Of a stretch of DNA of 64,000 nt, positions 44,240-54,739 are shown piece by piece. Positions within the stretch are counted from its first letter, which is position 1. The number at the start of each line of letters is the position of its first letter. Position numbers and translations under genes: made by a program. This DNA is from Thermoleptolyngbya sichuanensis A183. Lineage in GTDB: Bacteria; Cyanobacteriota; Cyanobacteriia; Elainellales; Elainellaceae. Below the pieces are notes generated by a model. The model was not told where the DNA came from. It searched no databases and saw nothing but the letters and a program-made list of their open reading frames with translations. Where the stretch lies: contig NZ_CP053661.1 in assembly GCF_013177315.1 (NCBI RefSeq), positions 1,054,001 to 1,118,000 of the forward strand, given 5' to 3'.

Positions 44240-45508
44240 ATGTCCCCTACGACCGTTGCAATTTCTGAGGCATTGCCTCCATTGCAGCACCAATATTCAG
44301 CAGTTCGTCAACTGAGCGAAACGCTCTGCCGTCCTTTAGAAATTGAAGATTATGGCATCCAGAGTATGGCAGATGTCAGCCCGCCAAAGTGGCACCTGGC
44401 CCATACAACCTGGTTTTTTGAGACGTTCTTGCTCTGTCCTTTTCTAAAGAATTACAACGTTTTTCATCCGAAATATAGCTATCTATTTAATTCGTATTAC
44501 GAAGCGGTTGGAAATCGCCATCCTCGGGCCCAGCGGGGACTGCTCTCTCGCCCAACCGTGGCAGAGGTTTATCAATACCGGGCCTATGTCGATGACGCGA
44601 TGCGATCGCTCTTTTCCAGCGTCCCGCTCTCCGCTGAAATGACTGCGCTAATCACTCTAGGGCTTCACCATGAACAGCAGCATCAAGAATTGCTGTTGAC
44701 CGATATCAAACATATTTTTGCCACCAATCCTTTGCGCCCTGCTTATCGACCTGCCGCGCCAAAAACTGCTCTAGCTGCCACTGCACCACCCCTCCGGTTC
44801 GTCGAGTTTTCTGGTGGACTCCACACCATTGGACATCAGCAATCTGGCTTTGCTTTTGATAACGAAAGCCCTGCCCATCGCGTCTATCTCCAAGACTTTG
44901 CGCTGGCATCGCGCCTGGTGACGAATGGCGAGTATCTGGAATTTATCGAAGCGGGCGGCTATGAAAAGCCCGAATACTGGCTGTCGGAGGGCTGGGCGAC
45001 GGTGCAGGCCCAGCGATGGACTGCGCCGCTGTATTGGGAGCAGATAGACGGTCAGTGGTGGGAAATGACGCTGATGGGAATGCAGCCGCTCAACTTGGCG
45101 CAGCCCGTCTGTCACGTCAGCTTATTCGAGGCGGATGCGTTTGCGAATTGGTGCGATCGCCGTTTGCCCACCGAAGCGGAATGGGAAATTGCTGCTGCGG
45201 GGATGCCCGTTGTCGGGAACTTGCTGGAGGGCGATCGCCTCCATCCCCAGCCTGCCAAAGATTCACAGCCTGTGGAGCAACTCTACGGCGACGTGTGGGA
45301 ATGGACGCAGAGTGCATACCAGCCCTATCCTGGGTTCCGCCCTGCTGCGGGAGCAGTTGGTGAATACAACGGCAAATTTATGTGCAACCAGACTGTCTTG
45401 CGCGGTGGATCTTGTGCCACACCGCCTGGACATATTCGCGCCAGCTATCGCAATTTCTTTCCTGCAAGTACGCGCTGGCAGTTCAGCGGCATTCGTTTGG
45501 CAGTGTAG
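44240..45508 (+). CDS. egtB: Ergothioneine biosynthesis sulfoxide synthase EgtB
   Basis: A non-heme iron enzyme joining hercynine (trimethylhistidine) with cysteine or gamma-glutamylcysteine and O2 to the sulfoxide precursor of ergothioneine. The N-terminal DinB_2-like domain has WHLAHTTWFFET (His55) and GLHHEQQHQE (His144, His148), the expected three iron ligands. The C-terminal FGE-sulfatase domain (from about residue 190) has YGDVWEWTQSAY, LRGGSCATPPGHIRASYRNFF and FSGIRLA. I start at the ATG at 44240 because GAGAG stands upstream; ATG at 44207 and 44114 are in frame. egtD follows 104 bases downstream. No egtA or egtC is nearby, as is usual in cyanobacteria. Confidence 0.94.
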   Translation: MSPTTVAISEALPPLQHQYSAVRQLSETLCRPLEIEDYGIQSMADVSPPKWHLAHTTWFFETFLLCPFLKNYNVFHPKYSYLFNSYYEAVGNRHPRAQRGLLSRPTVAEVYQYRAYVDDAMRSLFSSVPLSAEMTALITLGLHHEQQHQELLLTDIKHIFATNPLRPAYRPAAPKTALAATAPPLRFVEFSGGLHTIGHQQSGFAFDNESPAHRVYLQDFALASRLVTNGEYLEFIEAGGYEKPEYWLSEGWATVQAQRWTAPLYWEQIDGQWWEMTLMGMQPLNLAQPVCHVSLFEADAFANWCDRRLPTEAEWEIAAAGMPVVGNLLEGDRLHPQPAKDSQPVEQLYGDVWEWTQSAYQPYPGFRPAAGAVGEYNGKFMCNQTVLRGGSCATPPGHIRASYRNFFPASTRWQFSGIRLAV

Positions 45509-45612
45509 TCTGGTGTCCTAGACGAGTTCTTTTTCAATTCTCTATTCTGATGCACCAAGATGAAATCTTCTGTGCAGAACTATATGTATTCTAGGATTTC
45601 AAGGAACGGTTT

Positions 45613-46590
45613 ATGACAGCGACGCTCAACTCTCAACTGCATTATCGCCCGGTTAAGCTATACGACTTTCAACCGCCGTTAGAGGACTTTCGATCGGCGG
45701 TGTTGGAAGGCTTGCAGCGATTCCCAAAGTCTATCTCGCCGCAATTCCTCTACGATAAGCGCGGATCTGAACTGTTTGACGCAATCTGCACGCTGCCGGA
45801 ATACTATTTGACGCGAACCGAAGTCCAGCTTTTGCAAGACCACGCAAACGAAATCGCGACGTATCTGGGAAACGGGGCGCTGGTTGAGTTTGGCAGTGGC
45901 AGCAGTCAGAAAGTCCGCCTTTTGCTGGACGCTGCGCCTCAGGTGCAAACCTACATTGGGCTGGATATTTCGCGGCAGCACCTCTACGAAGCCTGTACTG
46001 CCCTGGCGCAAGACTATCCGGGGCTGGAGGCGATCGCCCTCTGCACCGACTACACGCAGCCGCTCCCCATCGCCCAGATTCCCGAGCTGCAAAACCGACA
46101 CACCATCGGCTTTTTTCCGGGTTCTTCCATTGGTAATCTAGAGCCAGCGGAAGCCGTCAAGTTTCTGCAAAATGCAGCAGTGCTGGGCGACCTGATCATC
46201 GGCGTGGATTTGAAGAAACCTGCTTCGATCCTAGAGCCGGCCTACGACGACGCGCAGGGGATTTCCGCCGCATTTGCTCTGAACTTGCTGACCCGGATTA
46301 ACCGCGAACTGGGCGCAGATTTTGACCTGTCGCTGTTTACCTATCGCGCCCGCTACGACGAAACATTTGGCCGCATTGAAATGCAGATTGTCAGCTTGGC
46401 GCAGCAAACCGTTCACATTGGCGATGCCAAAATCCGCTTTGGCAATGGCGAAACCTTGCGAACTGAGTACTCCTACAAATACACGTCCGATGAGTTTCAA
46501 ATGCTGGCAATGGCGGCTGGGTTTCAGCCTATTCAGGTGTGGACGGATGCCCAGCAGCTCTTTAACATCCATTATCTAAAGCGTCTGTAA
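45613..46590 (+). CDS. egtD: L-histidine N(alpha)-methyltransferase EgtD
   Basis: A 325-residue SAM-dependent enzyme that trimethylates histidine to hercynine, the first step of ergothioneine synthesis. It shows FPKSISPQFLYDKRGSELFD and LPEYYLTRTEVQLL near the start. The SAM-binding motif is VEFGSGSSQKVRLLL, and FFPGSSIGNL and ALNLLTRINRELGADFD follow. The C-terminus (RTEYSYKYT..FQMLAMAAGF) is typical. Length and motifs fit the family. It forms a two-gene ergothioneine set with egtB, and its last 15 bases overlap the convergent cupredoxin gene. Confidence 0.96.
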   Translation: MTATLNSQLHYRPVKLYDFQPPLEDFRSAVLEGLQRFPKSISPQFLYDKRGSELFDAICTLPEYYLTRTEVQLLQDHANEIATYLGNGALVEFGSGSSQKVRLLLDAAPQVQTYIGLDISRQHLYEACTALAQDYPGLEAIALCTDYTQPLPIAQIPELQNRHTIGFFPGSSIGNLEPAEAVKFLQNAAVLGDLIIGVDLKKPASILEPAYDDAQGISAAFALNLLTRINRELGADFDLSLFTYRARYDETFGRIEMQIVSLAQQTVHIGDAKIRFGNGETLRTEYSYKYTSDEFQMLAMAAGFQPIQVWTDAQQLFNIHYLKRL

Positions 46591-47184
46591 GGCTGAGTGG
46601 TTGGGATGGGTGGGTGCGGATGCAGGAGGGGCGATCGCACCCTTCTCTTCTGCGCCCTGGACTTCAACCACCCCCCGAAACATATTCATGCCGCAAGTAA
46701 ACTCATATCGACCGGGTTGCGTAGGAGTGAACTCGATCGCAGTTGTTTGATTCAGCGGCAAAGCTTGGGCAATGCGAAAATCGGGAAAGCGGACCTCTTC
46801 CAGACAACTGCTAGGATCTTTGCGATCGAAATTGAGCCGCACCGGCTGACCCGCCTGCACCACGATCTGGCTTGGCTCATAGCCGCCATCCACCGTCACG
46901 GTCACTTCCTGGATGCCGCCCTGTGTCGTGGCTTTGCGCGACTTGGGTTTGCTGAGCAAAAACCACCAAAGCTCCAGCCCGATTAACCCCAACCCGCCTG
47001 CGGTGACCGCCACTTTAGCCCAAAGCGGTTGTTCAATTCGTTGGAATTGTCCTGCATTTTTAGAGGTCGAATGCTGTATTTCTGTGTGCGTTTCCTGGGC
47101 GATCGCCTCATTCGAGACCATTCCACACAGCATTCCGACGATTGCAACGCCGTTAATGAGTGCTGTTTTGTAAGTCATGTTCAT
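46576..47184 (-). CDS. Membrane-anchored cupredoxin-domain protein
   Basis: A 202-residue protein. A hydrophobic N-terminal segment (residues 5-29) looks like a signal peptide, and a second hydrophobic stretch lies at about 57-80 (VAVTAGGLGLIGLELWWFLL). The cupredoxin domain begins near residue 93, with VTVTVDGGYEPSQIVVQAGQPVRLN-type strands, KDPSSCLEEVRFPDF and FTPTQPGRYEFTCGMNMFRG. The Cys of SSCLEEV and the Cys and Met of TCGMNM are likely copper ligands. In other genomes the same domain is found fused to or next to CopA-type ATPases. It is the last gene of the copper cluster, six bases after the 38-residue peptide gene. Confidence 0.88.
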   Translation of the reverse strand: MNMTYKTALINGVAIVGMLCGMVSNEAIAQETHTEIQHSTSKNAGQFQRIEQPLWAKVAVTAGGLGLIGLELWWFLLSKPKSRKATTQGGIQEVTVTVDGGYEPSQIVVQAGQPVRLNFDRKDPSSCLEEVRFPDFRIAQALPLNQTTAIEFTPTQPGRYEFTCGMNMFRGVVEVQGAEEKGAIAPPASAPTHPNHSALQTL

Positions 47185-47190
47185 CTCCTC

Positions 47191-47307
47191 CTAGATCGAT
47201 GTCGCGAGTAGCGTTGCAAGTACTGTTTCAAGTAGCGTGCCAGAAATAAGACCCAATAGAAAACCAAAGCCTGCCAATGTGCCGAAAAAAGTCATGTGAT
47301 TACTCAT
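47191..47307 (-). CDS. Small 38-residue membrane peptide in the copper cluster
   Basis: From the ATG at 47307 (MSNHMTFFGTLAGFGFLLG), with GAAGGA nine bases upstream, a 38-residue frame ends at 47191. Almost the whole peptide after residue 5 is hydrophobic and would form one membrane span with small residues (G, A, S, T). It lies six bases before the cupredoxin gene, which argues for translation as part of the same message. The N-terminal His and Met residues could bind copper. I do not recognise a family; the assignment as a gene rests on the ribosome-binding site, spacing and composition. Confidence 0.6.
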   Translation of the reverse strand: MSNHMTFFGTLAGFGFLLGLISGTLLETVLATLLATSI

Positions 47308-47373
47308 CGTTCTGTCCTTCCTGAGTAAATTTGGTCGCCGCACAGTTAAGCTACCGGATGAATGAGAATGCAA

Positions 47374-47427
47374 GGATAAGTCCAATCGCGAGCGATGCAA
47401 TATATGTGCGCTGAACTGGACTTATCC
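47374..47427. repeat. 11 bp perfect inverted repeat between copA and the small peptide gene
   Basis: GGATAAGTCCA (47374-47384) and TGGACTTATCC (47417-47427) are perfectly complementary with 32 bases between them. No T-tract follows on the minus strand. It could be an RNA hairpin that limits read-through from copA or marks a processing site, or a small repeat element. Confidence 0.6.
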
Positions 47428-47443
47428 GTATGCATCTCAGGCA

Positions 47444-49696
<2,253 letters not shown>

Positions 49697-49708
49697 TGAG
49701 TAACCCCC

Positions 49709-49903
49709 TCACGCGATGGTGTATCCGGCCTCGGCGATCGCCCTGCGGAGGTCTGCTTCTGCGGCCTGGGTGTCCACGCTCACTTGCTTGGTTTTCACGT
49801 CAGTTTGCACAGTTGCCGCAGCATCGATGGTTTGGATTGCTTTGGTGATGGTGTCGCTGCACGCCGAGCAGGCCATATCAGGAACCGTGAATTCGTAGGT
49901 CAT
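49709..49903 (-). CDS. copZ: Copper chaperone, HMA domain protein (CopZ/Atx1-like)
   Basis: A 64-residue single heavy-metal-associated domain with the metal-binding DMACSAC motif (Cys12, Cys15). In cyanobacteria such chaperones carry Cu(I) to P-type ATPases for plastocyanin and cytochrome oxidase. It directly precedes copA on the same strand, so delivery to that pump is likely. The start ATG at 49903 has GGGAG upstream. A MerR-type promoter lies 45 bases further upstream. Confidence 0.93.
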   Translation of the reverse strand: MTYEFTVPDMACSACSDTITKAIQTIDAAATVQTDVKTKQVSVDTQAAEADLRRAIAEAGYTIA

Positions 49904-49947
49904 GGTGAAAACTCCCTGGTTTTGCCACAGTCTTTGGAACTGCTTCT

Positions 49948-49979
49948 ATCTTGAAGCCTCCAGTCTGCTAGAGAGTCAA
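49948..49979 (-). promoter_or_regulatory. MerR-family-type promoter/operator of copZ-copA
   Basis: On the minus strand a -35 box TTGACT (49979-49974) is followed by a 19-20 base spacer (49973-49955) and a -10 region TCAAGAT (49954-49948). The long spacer contains an imperfect palindrome, CTCTAG .. CTGGAG. This is the hallmark of MerR-family metal-regulated promoters; ZntR- and PbrR-type promoters also begin TTGACTCT. No merR gene is in the window, so the regulator is elsewhere. Confidence 0.6.
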
Positions 49980-50265
49980 GAGCCTGGGTGATACGTTTTT
50001 TGTCACAGGCTGGAGAGTTTGCAGCGGAGCGCTTTGGGAGCGGTTTCAGGACGGTTTGGGATCGCTCGGTTCGATAACTTGTGTTCAGATACCAGCAGCA
50101 GAGATTTGCAACCTCGACGGTGGTCTGAACGCCTCGTAGCTGGTTCACTTCAGCCATGCGGTGTTGGCAGCAAGCGGGCTGAGCCGGATCGGCCCACCCG
50201 TGCATACTGCCGCCTCATACGTATCAAAGTTCTGTCCCCATTCGTTGTTTCAAAGGAGAAAGCCA

Positions 50266-50943
50266 ATGCTTTCGCAGATTTCCCCCATAGAGGAAAAAGT
50301 AGAACAAAAAGTAGAACAAAAAACGCAGGTTCCCACAGAACTGCCCCAAGCTCCCCACGTCACAAAGCCCGCATCGGCGCTGTATCCCTTGCCAGTCCGT
50401 TCCGCTGCTGCAAGAATCCTTGACCGAGCAGCCAACCCAGAACTGATCCAGATTCGCCATGTCCAGGCTGGAGACATAGATAAGCTACATAGCTTGCTGA
50501 CGAGTCCGGATGTCGTGTACTGGACGAGTAAGATGCCCTGCGTTGTTGCAGAAGAGATGCGTGAGCAGCTAAACAATCCGCCTGCGGGTCACTATACGCT
50601 GGTTGCGACATACAACCAGAGCGTTGCAGGCAGTCTGGGCTTTTCGACCTGCCTCCAGTCCCGGATGCGTCACATGGGCCACATCAGCACCGTAGCCGTG
50701 CATCCTAACTTTCGCGGCTATGGCGTGGGGACGGCATTGGTCAAAGCTGCGATCGACTTGGCAGACCAGTGGTTTAACCTGCATCGGCTAGATCTGATGG
50801 TCTACACCGACAATGACGCGGCGATCGCCCTCTACCAAAAATTCGGCTTCGTAACCGAGGGCGTGCTGAAGGACTACGCTTTTCGCGCTGGAGCATATAC
50901 CGACGTGCAGGTGATGGCGCGATTTGCCAAGCGCGGGATCTAG
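50266..50943 (+). CDS. GNAT family N-acetyltransferase
   Basis: A 225-residue protein; the ATG at 50266 is preceded by AAAGGAGAAA. Residues 1-60 are charged and probably disordered (repeated EEKVEQKVEQK). The GNAT domain follows from about residue 60 (IQIRHVQAGDIDKLHSLLTSPDVV), with the acetyl-CoA loop in VHPNFRGYGVGTALVKAAI and the C-terminal YQKFGFVTEGVLKDYAFRAGAYTD, typical of the RimI/SpeG-like group. The substrate is unknown. The gene diverges from the copper cluster and is followed by repeat elements. Confidence 0.9.
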   Translation: MLSQISPIEEKVEQKVEQKTQVPTELPQAPHVTKPASALYPLPVRSAAARILDRAANPELIQIRHVQAGDIDKLHSLLTSPDVVYWTSKMPCVVAEEMREQLNNPPAGHYTLVATYNQSVAGSLGFSTCLQSRMRHMGHISTVAVHPNFRGYGVGTALVKAAIDLADQWFNLHRLDLMVYTDNDAAIALYQKFGFVTEGVLKDYAFRAGAYTDVQVMARFAKRGI

Positions 50944-50960
50944 TCGCGCCAATCTAGCAC

Positions 50961-51365
50961 CTTACCTAGGGCATGTTTTAAAACCCTTCGATCCGGCCGC
51001 CTGCTTGGTGCTGTGGTGGGTGCTGGCAGTTCGCGGGCCTTACCTAGGGCATGTTTTAAAACCCTTCGATCCCCCCCCTAGCCCCCCTTAAGAGCTAATT
51101 TATGAAGCAAATCTTAAGAAGCCTGAAACTCTTGGCATGTGTGGCTTTGAGGTCATGTTTGCCCAGGAAAAGCGGTTTCTCGGAAATCCTTGATTAACAA
51201 GGCTTTCAGGCTCCTTTACAAATTAGCTCTAAAAAGGGGGGAACCGAGCCGACCCACTCCGGAAGTCCCCCTTATTTTTAGCAAAGCGGCCCGTAAGCGC
51301 GGGGATTTAGGGGGATCAACTCAAGGCAATCAACGACCTAGAAAGTTTTAAGACACTGCCTAGTG
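50961..51365. mobile_element. Outer MITE-like element with a 34 bp direct repeat
   Basis: The 34 bp segment beginning CTTACCTAGGGCATG occurs identically at 50961-50994 and 51039-51072. The far end, around 51337-51365 (AAGTTTTAAGACACTGCCTAG), is its imperfect inverse. The inside has GATCCCCCCCCTAGCCCCCCTTA and, after the inner insertion, AAAAAGGGGGG and GGGGATTTAGGGGGATC, the reverse of the motifs in the 17162-17327 element. I infer one family with at least two copies in the window. There is no coding capacity. Confidence 0.65.
51091..51230. mobile_element. Inner MITE-like element inserted in the outer one
   Basis: Ends AGAGCTAATTT (51091-51101) and AAATTAGCTCT (51220-51230) are perfect 11 bp inverted repeats. 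Further inward both ends carry GCCTGAAA. The flanks CCCCTTA and AAAAAGGGG join into the palindrome found unbroken at 17256-17274, so this 140 bp unit seems to have inserted there. A target duplication of one or two bases cannot be called with certainty because of the A-run. Confidence 0.65.
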
Positions 51366-51528
51366 CCTTATCTGGCGAATCTTCAGAAAACGGGCGATCG
51401 CAGCATGATTTTCGTGCTGACAGAGTTCCCTAGCCTTTTTTACCCTACCTTCTTCGTTCTTCTCTCTTCGTTCTTCGTTTTTTCCTTTTCCCTGTTCCTT
51501 TCCAAACCCTCAACCCCAACACTTACTT

Positions 51529-53598
51529 ATGTCTATCCTCAAAGTGAATTCCGAGTTTCGTATTAACAACCGCCCTGCTGGCAGCCAATACGGCGCAGCG
51601 ATTGCAACCGATGCTGACGGAAACTTTCGTGTTGCTTGGGAAGAAGCGTTCGATGGACGAAACCGAATCTATACTCGTCGATTTCAAAAAGACGGTCGGC
51701 CACTGAGCGACGATACCCTGGTTCAAGATGTGGCTTCCAGCCCGGCTATTGCGATGGATCGGGACGGCAATGTGGCGATCGCCCATACCTTGCCAAACCA
51801 AAGAACCAATAGCCCTGATATTTATGTCTCGCGGCTGACTAGCACCGACCGCAACCAAAACGGCTTCTTTGCTGTGGAGCTTGAGGGTTTCCAGGGTGAT
51901 GCGGCGATCGCCATTAGCGATGACGGCAGCTACATGGTGACTTGGACGAGCATTGGTCAAGATGGGGATGGCGCTGGAGTCTATGCCCGTCAATTTAACG
52001 CCGATGGGTCGCCTGCGGGAGCCGAAGTGCGAGTAAACGCAACGACTCGCGGCAATCAATTTGACCCGGCGATCGCCACAGACGGCAAAGGCAACTTCGT
52101 CATCACCTGGTCAAGCGTTGGTCAAGATGGCAGCGGCTACGGCATCTATGCCCAGCGATTTAATGTCAACGGCCGACCGGTCGGCGGCGAACTTCCCGTC
52201 AACCTGACCACCGACAACGATCAATTCGGCGCAAAGGTGGCTATGGGCGCAGATGGTTCGTTTGTCATAGCCTGGGGTTGCCAAATTGAAGGGCTGGTCG
52301 CCCGACGGTTTGATGCCGCAGGGCAGCCCCTCAGCGACGAGATTCAAGTCAGCCAGACTCCGACAGGTTCCCACTATGCCCCCAGCATTGCGCTCGATTC
52401 CCAAGGCAACTTTGTGGTTGCGTGGGCCAGTACCCAGGAGCGCAATGATGCCGACATCTATATGCGTCGCTTTAGCGCCACAGGCATTCCCCTCAGTGAT
52501 GAGCTGCGGGTAAACTCCCACACTCCAGGCCTCCAGGTTGCCCCAACGGTCGCCATGCAGGGGGATGGCAATTTCATCGTTACTTGGCAAAGCCTGGGGC
52601 AAGATGGCGACGGCTACGGCATCTATGCCCAGCAGTTTGAGATTGCATCGGTGGTGTCCTTTAGTCAGCCCACCTATCAGATCGGCGAAAACGGCGTGCC
52701 CGTCGGCGCACAGGTGACGGTGACGCGCTCTAGCGACTTACACCTGGCCTCTCAGGTTGCTTACGAAATTACTGGCGGCACCGCAACCAACGGCTCAGAC
52801 TATATCCTACCTCAGTCAGATTTCATCTTATTCCAGCCTGGCGAATCGAGCAAAACAATTACGATTCCCATTTTGCAAGATACGCTCATCGAAGGCGATG
52901 AAACAATTGTGATGCGGCTGCTTGAGGTGCAGGGCGGAAATGCGATTTTGCAGGGCAACCGAGAAGCAACGATCACGATTTTAGACGACGATCGCCCTGG
53001 GGGTGGCATCAATCAGCCCGGTCGTCCTCAAGATCCACTGCTGCCGCAGCCGCCCAACGCTGCACCCATTGGAGCGCCTATTGGAGCGCCCGTGGGACTG
53101 CCAGATCTGTCGCCCGCACCCGGAATGCGATCGCTCCGAGGCACCAACCGCAAAGATACGCTAACAGGCACGAATGCGGGCGAAATGCTGGTGGGTTTGC
53201 GGGGGAACGATCGGCTCAATGGGCGCGGCGGGAACGATATCTTGATTGGGGTAAATCCCAACACGCGCGCGCCAGGGCGAAACGAAATCGACCAGTTGAC
53301 GGGCGGGCCCGGACGAGATCTGTTCGTGCTAGGGGATCAGCAGCGCGTTTTCTATGACGACGGCAAGCGGAATAGCGCTGGACTCAAGGATTACGCGCTG
53401 ATCAAGGATTTCAACCGACAACAGGATGCCATCCAACTGCACGGCAAAGCCTCCGACTATCGCCTGGGTTCCGCACCCAAGGGACTGCCCAAAGGGAATG
53501 CCATTTTCCTAGAAACCGGACGCACGGATGAACTGATTGCGATTGTTCAGGGGAACGGCAAGCTGAATCTCAATAGCACAATGTTCCAGTTTGTCTAA
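51529..53598 (+). CDS. Secreted Calx-beta / RTX calcium-binding repeat protein
   Basis: A 689-residue protein without N-terminal signal peptide. Residues 1-370 are six or so repeats of about 50 residues with the core 'ATD..GNFVITW.S.GQDG.GYGIYAQRF', probably a beta-propeller. A Calx-beta domain follows at about 375-490, ending TITILDDDRPGG. A Pro-rich linker has repeated APIGAPIGAP. RTX-type nonapeptides are at about 540-580 (GLRGNDRLNGRGGNDILIG) and 590-610. The C-terminus (LNLNSTMFQFV) fits a type I secretion signal. Proteins like this are exported through type I secretion systems; none is in the window. Ribosome-binding site not obvious; the upstream 100 bases are T- and TTC-rich. Confidence 0.88.
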   Translation: MSILKVNSEFRINNRPAGSQYGAAIATDADGNFRVAWEEAFDGRNRIYTRRFQKDGRPLSDDTLVQDVASSPAIAMDRDGNVAIAHTLPNQRTNSPDIYVSRLTSTDRNQNGFFAVELEGFQGDAAIAISDDGSYMVTWTSIGQDGDGAGVYARQFNADGSPAGAEVRVNATTRGNQFDPAIATDGKGNFVITWSSVGQDGSGYGIYAQRFNVNGRPVGGELPVNLTTDNDQFGAKVAMGADGSFVIAWGCQIEGLVARRFDAAGQPLSDEIQVSQTPTGSHYAPSIALDSQGNFVVAWASTQERNDADIYMRRFSATGIPLSDELRVNSHTPGLQVAPTVAMQGDGNFIVTWQSLGQDGDGYGIYAQQFEIASVVSFSQPTYQIGENGVPVGAQVTVTRSSDLHLASQVAYEITGGTATNGSDYILPQSDFILFQPGESSKTITIPILQDTLIEGDETIVMRLLEVQGGNAILQGNREATITILDDDRPGGGINQPGRPQDPLLPQPPNAAPIGAPIGAPVGLPDLSPAPGMRSLRGTNRKDTLTGTNAGEMLVGLRGNDRLNGRGGNDILIGVNPNTRAPGRNEIDQLTGGPGRDLFVLGDQQRVFYDDGKRNSAGLKDYALIKDFNRQQDAIQLHGKASDYRLGSAPKGLPKGNAIFLETGRTDELIAIVQGNGKLNLNSTMFQFV

Positions 53599-53617
53599 GC
53601 TCAATCTGATGAACAAA

Positions 53618-53650
53618 AGAGGGATGGAGCCATGCAGGTTCCATCCCTCT
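53618..53650 (-). terminator. Terminator after the MDR dehydrogenase (possibly bidirectional)
   Basis: AGAGGGATGGA (53618-53628) pairs perfectly with TCCATCCCTCT (53640-53650). On the minus strand the stem is followed by TTTTG (53618-53614), which fits termination of the dehydrogenase gene. On the plus strand no T-run follows, so it would end the RTX gene only weakly. Confidence 0.7.
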
Positions 53651-53683
53651 CGCATTAACTCGCATTGAAGTAGATAAGTATCG

Positions 53684-54739
53684 TTAGCCCTGCCCCACGT
53701 CAATCAGGATTTTGAACGTGTCGGGGGTGGGCGACACGGCGCGATCGACCGCAGCGGCGAGGTCACTCAGCGGAAAGCGATCGCTCACTAGGGCATCCAC
53801 ATCGATTCGTCGGTTGAATACGATATCGGCAGCGAGGCTCTGCACCTTATAAGACGAACTGTAGCTGCCCATCAGGTCAATCTCGCGGCGATAGAGAATG
53901 TTGGGATTAATCGGAATCTCCACCTCATCGGGAAACTCGGCAAAGAATAGAATTTTGCCGCCCTTGCGGGTGCAGTCGAGTGCCTGAAAGAATGCCTTGT
54001 CGCTGGGAACCGCCAGCAGCGTCGTGTCTACGCCCATGCCCTGGGTCAGCGCGTGAATTTTTGCGGGCAGGTCTGGGTCGCGCGGATCGAAGGCGGCCTC
54101 GGCCCCAAGCTGGCGAGCTTTTTCCAGGCGAGACGGGATCAGGTCAGTGGCGATCGCCCTTGCGCCAAAATACTTCACCAGCATCACAAACATCAGCCCA
54201 ATCGGCCCCGCCCCCGTCACCAGCACCGTCTGTCCGGGCTGCACCTGCGCCTTCTTCACCGCCTTCAGGCAGCAGTTGGTCGGCTCCACAAAGCTGGCCT
54301 GCTCAAAGGTCACGTCGTCGGGAATTTCGATTAGCCCGCCGTGCTGCACAATATGCCCCGGCACTTTCACATATTCCGCAAAGCCGCCGCCGCTGGGCGC
54401 AAACCCGGCCGTCGTGCTGATGCTTTTATACACCTCGCACATGGAGTAATTTTCATTCAGGCAATAGCCGCAATGCATACAGGGAATGTGGTGCAGCACG
54501 ACCACCCGCTGCCCCGTCCGCCAGCCCCGCACCGCGTCGCCCACCGCCGCAATTACGCCCGCCGTTTCATGCCCAAAGATGCGCGGCGGCTCATACAGCG
54601 GATAGCGAATCTTTTTGATATCCGACTGGCACAAGCCCACCACCCGCACCTGCACCAGCACCTCGTCTGCCGCCAGTTCTGGCACGGGCACGTCTTCGTA
54701 GCTCAGTTGATTGACTCCGCGAAATACCTGCGCCTTCAT
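53684..54739 (-). CDS. Zinc-dependent alcohol dehydrogenase family protein (MDR)
   Basis: A 351-residue medium-chain dehydrogenase. Catalytic zinc ligands: Cys37 (GLCQSD) and His57-Glu58 (FGHETAG). The structural zinc cysteines are Cys87, Cys90, Cys93 and Cys101. The NAD(P)-binding Rossmann motif GAGPIG is near residue 175. The pattern resembles sorbitol/threonine-dehydrogenase-like enzymes. It follows ado on the same strand after about 177 bases, so oxidation or reduction of fatty alcohols or aldehydes is one idea, but the substrate cannot be read from the sequence. Confidence 0.9.
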   Translation of the reverse strand: MKAQVFRGVNQLSYEDVPVPELAADEVLVQVRVVGLCQSDIKKIRYPLYEPPRIFGHETAGVIAAVGDAVRGWRTGQRVVVLHHIPCMHCGYCLNENYSMCEVYKSISTTAGFAPSGGGFAEYVKVPGHIVQHGGLIEIPDDVTFEQASFVEPTNCCLKAVKKAQVQPGQTVLVTGAGPIGLMFVMLVKYFGARAIATDLIPSRLEKARQLGAEAAFDPRDPDLPAKIHALTQGMGVDTTLLAVPSDKAFFQALDCTRKGGKILFFAEFPDEVEIPINPNILYRREIDLMGSYSSSYKVQSLAADIVFNRRIDVDALVSDRFPLSDLAAAVDRAVSPTPDTFKILIDVGQG

